A stretch of DNA of 21,543 bases. Origin: Phoronis ovalis (lineage: Eukaryota > Phoronida > Phoronidae). The stretch spans positions 1 through 21,543 of the forward strand of contig JAOXYB010099826.1 of NCBI GenBank assembly GCA_028565635.1, given 5' to 3'. Positions 10,086 to 21,543 of this stretch are shown here, piece after piece. Within the stretch, counting starts at the first letter, position 1. Each line of letters begins with the position of its first letter. A program made the translations under genes and the position numbers. The notes under the pieces are model-generated. The model was not told the DNA's origin and made no database searches. It saw only the letters and a program-made list of their open reading frames with translations.

Positions 10086-11472
10086 TAAACAATGTCATTG
10101 TAATAACTAAATCTGCAACCAATAAAACACTTTTGATTACTCTGATATTATTTCCTTAATTAATAACATGATCAATTTTTTATATTTTTTTATATTATGC
10201 ATTCAGAGACAGCAACTGCAGCCTGCAGAGCTCTCAATAAGTGAACGCCTTTATATTCTCTAGTACGAAATAGAAATGATACAAAGAGCGATAGAGTGAT
10301 GATTTTTCATTTGTTTTTAAATTTAGCAAAAAACATTCATCTAAATAGATCATTATATGCCTAAATGAAAAATTGTATGCATGGGAAATTATATCTACAG
10401 TATACTAGCGGGTATCTTTACATGGCATAAGGTCAGTAACCGCGGTGGTGCAAAGGCTGGCCATCTGAAAATAGCGCAAAAACCTTTAATTTATGATTTT
10501 TCTTTTTTCCTCCTTGGCGCTGACTTTTTTAGTTGTTTTTGTTTGAAAGGGAAATCATTGTGCTAGAAATTGAAACTAATATTAGCACTTTCAAGTAAAA
10601 TAAGCCAATTAAAAATTTGATAGGATTGTTTGAGCTAGGGCAAAGTTATGAATTTTGTCAGTTGTGAGGTGGTATTTTCCCGGGGTAATCTACATGTACA
10701 TAGGGATCGAAATGATAGCAAATTATATCCGAAAATAGCAAAATATGTTGGCGGTCATGTCTGCACGAAAATTTAACTGGGAGTAGAATACATACTAATC
10801 TTCAGTTCTTAACAGGTAATTTTCTTCGCGTAATGTTTGGGAATTTTTTATAGTGATTTAAGTTACATGAAATTACTATAGAAGTGGATAGGTGAATCAA
10901 TTGTGTCCTTATGCCATATCATACGACGTGTAACCGCATTTCTGACATTTCGTATATTCCTGATTTATTTATAATGATAAAGCTTTTTAAAAAAGCTTTT
11001 TAAAGCGCGTGAGTCCATTTGGAGGATATTTTAATAATAAAGATTTTTTTCCTTGAATTTTATAGCGAAATGTACACGTGTGCCAAAACTCAAATCTGTA
11101 CATAAGGCAACATCAAAAAGCCTTAAAACTGAGTTGGGCGGGCTGTTATTTTTTATTTATAAGAAAAGAAGTGTTTAATGGGCAAAAGCCCTAAAAATGA
11201 AGTCGGTCGGGCTTTTTTAAGTGTTAAAAAAATATAAAAAATATATCTTTGTTTGAAGCGATCACGCCCGTTAGACAAGGTTTATTAAAAAAATATAAAT
11301 AAAAATTAAAACTCCAAAATTTGAAGCGGTCGGCACGTTAAACACGGTTTCTTCTTGGTCTGACATAAGACCCATCTGCCCAATCACTATTAATAAAGTA
11401 ATTAATTAATTAATTATTTAATAAATGACAGATTATGATATAAGGAAAGTGGTAATGTGTAAAGATTATTAC
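10086..11472. other. Non-coding region with low-complexity and short repeats
   Basis: No supported gene. Contains an aagctttttaaaaaagctt palindrome (near 10980), imperfect repeats at about 11110-11355, and an attaattaattaatta run near 11400. The 61-codon frame at 10381 has no recognised features. Confidence 0.5.
11110..11355. repeat. Imperfect tandem-like repeats
   Basis: Similar phrases recur at about 65-85 base spacing: gttgggcgggct / gtcggtcgggct, then tttgaagcgatcacgcccgt / tttgaagcggtcggcacgtt, each followed by a run of A/T. The copies are quite diverged. Confidence 0.45.
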
Positions 11473-11817
11473 CTGCTAATTCTAAATCTGTCTGCATATC
11501 AACGAATTCTTCTGGTACTTTATAGCAATTATTCCGTCTTTCAATTCATTGTCCGTTATATTACACTGGGTAGACTCAATATTACAATGGGCACTTTTAC
11601 ACTGCATCAGCATGCATTTAATGCTGCATTCTGTTAGTGTTGAAGCCGAAACGTTTCCAATAATGTTGCTGATGTTACCAATACTTGTTATCACAAGTTG
11701 ACGATCGGTGAGTTTTCGAAAATGCATATCTAATGCCTGATCAGACGAAATGTATGGGACAGATTACAAAAACAAAAACACTGCAAAAGCAGCTCTCTGA
11801 ATGGCTGAAAGCTTCAT
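11473..11817 (-). pseudogene. Secreted PAN/apple-domain-like first exon with an in-frame stop
   Basis: From the ATG at 11817 the frame reads MKLSAIQRAAFAVFLFL, a good signal peptide, then a TAA stop (11766-11764). The same frame goes on as SVPYISSDQA and, later, NVSASTLTECSIKCMLMQC, KSAHCNIESTQC, the Cys spacing of a PAN/apple-like fold common in mollusc secreted proteins. This frame ends at 11482. In another frame the last part reads NNCYKVPEEFVDMQTDLELA and runs into a good donor (CAG before GTAATA, 11473), which suggests a second frame break near 11530-11560. The two lesions point to a pseudogene; sequencing errors or stop-codon readthrough are alternatives. Downstream on the same strand is a LamG-like exon (6994-7271); PAN plus LamG in one secreted protein would be a plausible parent. 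Confidence 0.55.
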
Positions 11818-12558
11818 TTTTGCAGAATGTAAATCCTCCCAAATTTAGAAATGTACAGTAAAGTTACGGGAATTGAATTATATACTGCAATTAATCGATT
11901 TTAAGTGCTTTGTCTACGATACGTTTTAACATTAAAACATGTTCTTTCAAATTATTTAGGGTTTTTAAAATGTAAAAAAATGGATAACGATACTATTCAA
12001 CTTTCTAGCTATAAATGCAATGCAATAATTAAGTAATGGTTAGTCAAATGTATGAAATAATGATTCTCTGATCATGTTTCAATTATCATTGTAAAAAAAT
12101 AGTGTTTTGCTGCAACAGATTTTTTTATCAATTTTTTATTATTATATTTATTGTCCTAAGTTGCTTTAACAATAATATCACAAAAACACTTTCGAAATAA
12201 ATTATATTCACTAAATTCAATGTCATTATAAAATTGTTGTCTTCAGACTAAGTATACGGAACGTGCATGTTATTCGTTGTACACTATATTTGCAGATGTA
12301 GTAACAATTTTTTTAATTAGAGATAAATAAATTTGTCTTAAAATTTTTAGAAGTCTGTAGTTGTGTTGAATAAATATGCATCTTAACTTTGCAGCTAATC
12401 TTGTTTAACAGTTGTACTGTACAAAGTTCGGATCCGATATTCGGATACTCTTCAAATAGAGATAACCGTATTTAGTTGAGGGTACAGTTTATTCCTTATC
12501 AGTTCGAACTTCAAACTGTGGTCACCTGATTGCTGTTACTTGCTGTATTCATCCCAAC
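11818..12558. promoter_or_regulatory. Shared upstream region of the PAN-like and cathepsin genes
   Basis: The two genes point away from each other, with 767 bases between their ATGs. The region is AT-rich and without a gene. Two WGATAR sites, AGATAA at 12460-12465 and TGATAA (minus strand) at 12496-12501, lie close to the cathepsin start. GATA factors often drive gut genes, so they are candidates only. Confidence 0.3.
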
Positions 12559-12584
12559 ATGAACGAGTTGGAAGGGCAAATTTG

Positions 12585-12585
<1 letters not shown>
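12559..12585 (+). promoter_or_regulatory. Upstream ORF overlapping the cathepsin start codon
   Basis: ATG at 12559 opens an 8-codon frame ending in TGA at 12583-12585. The A of that TGA is the A of the protease ATG (12585). A second in-frame ATG follows at 12591. This TGATG overlap could lower or condition protease translation, if the transcript includes the upstream ATG. Confidence 0.45.
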
Positions 12586-20596
<8,011 letters not shown>

Positions 20597-21543
20597 GGAT
20601 ACACCAGCACGGACAATCTTTAAAATTTGCTGAAATTGACTATTGAAAGTGTGAAAACTGTAAGTTCGTCTTTAAACGGTGTATCATGCAGACTACAGAA
20701 ATTGTAGAATCACAAGATTGATAATGCGCAAACTGCAACTCATCTACTCAATTCACCCCTCTGTGTGAAGCAATTATAAACAAAATGTGAATTTTGAATT
20801 AAAAGAATAACTCTGAAATACATATGCTTGACTAGCATTTTATTTATTTCTTATTGCATTCTGTTGGACACAATACTTTAAAATTGCATTTAAAATCAAA
20901 ATCAATCACAATTTTAATGACCTAATTATGCAATGTCACATTTTCATCAAATAAACATTCAGGACTTCAAATAACAGTATATTACACTTCATAAGAATAT
21001 TCCGGTCCTCACAAATTAACTGTACCTGGACAAAGCTACTCAACAATAAAGTTTTAAGATCCTCACCCTTACACTACACCCTACCCAGCAGGCCTAGGTA
21101 CGTGTCTTTCCCGTAACATGTTAGGAATGCCATTATACGGAAGTTCAACTTAATATCTACATTTATTGAAAATGAACGTTTTTTCATTTCACGAAGAAGG
21201 TGAAACCAATAGTTTATAATATCTTTGCATATTTATTCAACATGTAGCTAAGTGAAACAATGCCTAAATCAATGCATTTTAACGTGCTTATATTAGCTCC
21301 TACAAGGCACATTTGTCTGTTCTAAAAGCACGAAAATAGACTGCTTAAAATCTAAATTTACCCCCTTTAACGTAAAATAATATTTTAACAATGTAGGTAC
21401 CATTATGGATACATAGTACACGCAGTAATACTGACCAACGTACAAATAAAATTCTACAGATTTCTTATGATTTCAGCAATCAATTATTCTTGGATGGATA
21501 ACTTTTTATTGTTTTTTTTATTCATTGTTCAAAACAAAAAATA
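20597..21543. other. Cathepsin 3' UTR and downstream DNA; no gene seen
   Basis: AT-rich sequence with the poly(A) signals noted separately. No open frame of interest and no recognised repeat up to the window end. Confidence 0.6.
20950..21050 (+). promoter_or_regulatory. Candidate poly(A) signals of the cathepsin gene
   Basis: AATAAA occurs at 20950-20955 and 21045-21050, about 350 and 450 bases after the stop codon. Either would give a 3' UTR of common length. Which one is used cannot be told from sequence. Confidence 0.35.

Noticed and set aside
11425-11637. 70-codon plus-strand frame
   Set aside because: Antisense to the PAN-like exon, which has the Cys spacing and signal peptide.

Overview
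This looks like nuclear DNA of an invertebrate animal, most probably a bivalve mollusc. It is very AT-rich, its genes are split by GT-AG introns, and it carries LINE 3' ends, a tRNA-derived SINE-like piece and small TIR elements. The host group is inferred from the gene and repeat families and was not tested.

Left part (about 1-6200): a complete solute-carrier gene of the SLC16 / monocarboxylate-transporter-like MFS family lies on the minus strand. Five exons join in phase to give 536 residues. Downstream of its stop, also on the minus strand, are exon-like reading frames that look like the end of a seven-transmembrane receptor: the end of TM5, a long third loop, then two candidate alternative last exons with TM6-TM7-like segments and quite different tails. 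A possible partner exon sits inside a transporter intron.

Middle (about 6200-12000): mostly non-coding and repeat-rich. On the minus strand are a PAN/apple-like exon with a start and signal peptide but an in-frame stop (11473-11817), and a laminin-G-like last exon with a frame break and a missing middle (6994-7271). They may be remains of one secreted-protein gene. A LINE tail (7753-7929) and a 414-bp TIR element with a 9-bp target duplication (9663-10076) lie among them.

Right part (about 12400-21543): a complete papain-family cysteine protease of the cathepsin L type lies on the plus strand. Ten exons (12585-20596) join in phase to give 381 residues: signal peptide, I29 propeptide with a full ERFNIN motif, and a mature enzyme with Gln, Cys, His and Asn in place. 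The Cys that normally sits three residues before the catalytic Cys is Thr, and the mature domain carries an extra cysteine-rich insert. Its introns hold a LINE remnant, a palindromic AT-rich tandem array, and a second copy of the TIR element that ends 24 bp (after its target duplication) before the last exon. The protease and the PAN gene are divergent and share about 770 bp of upstream DNA.

No prokaryote-type system, CRISPR array or rRNA gene was seen. All exon models were derived by hand from reading frames, splice consensus and phase; no transcript data were available.
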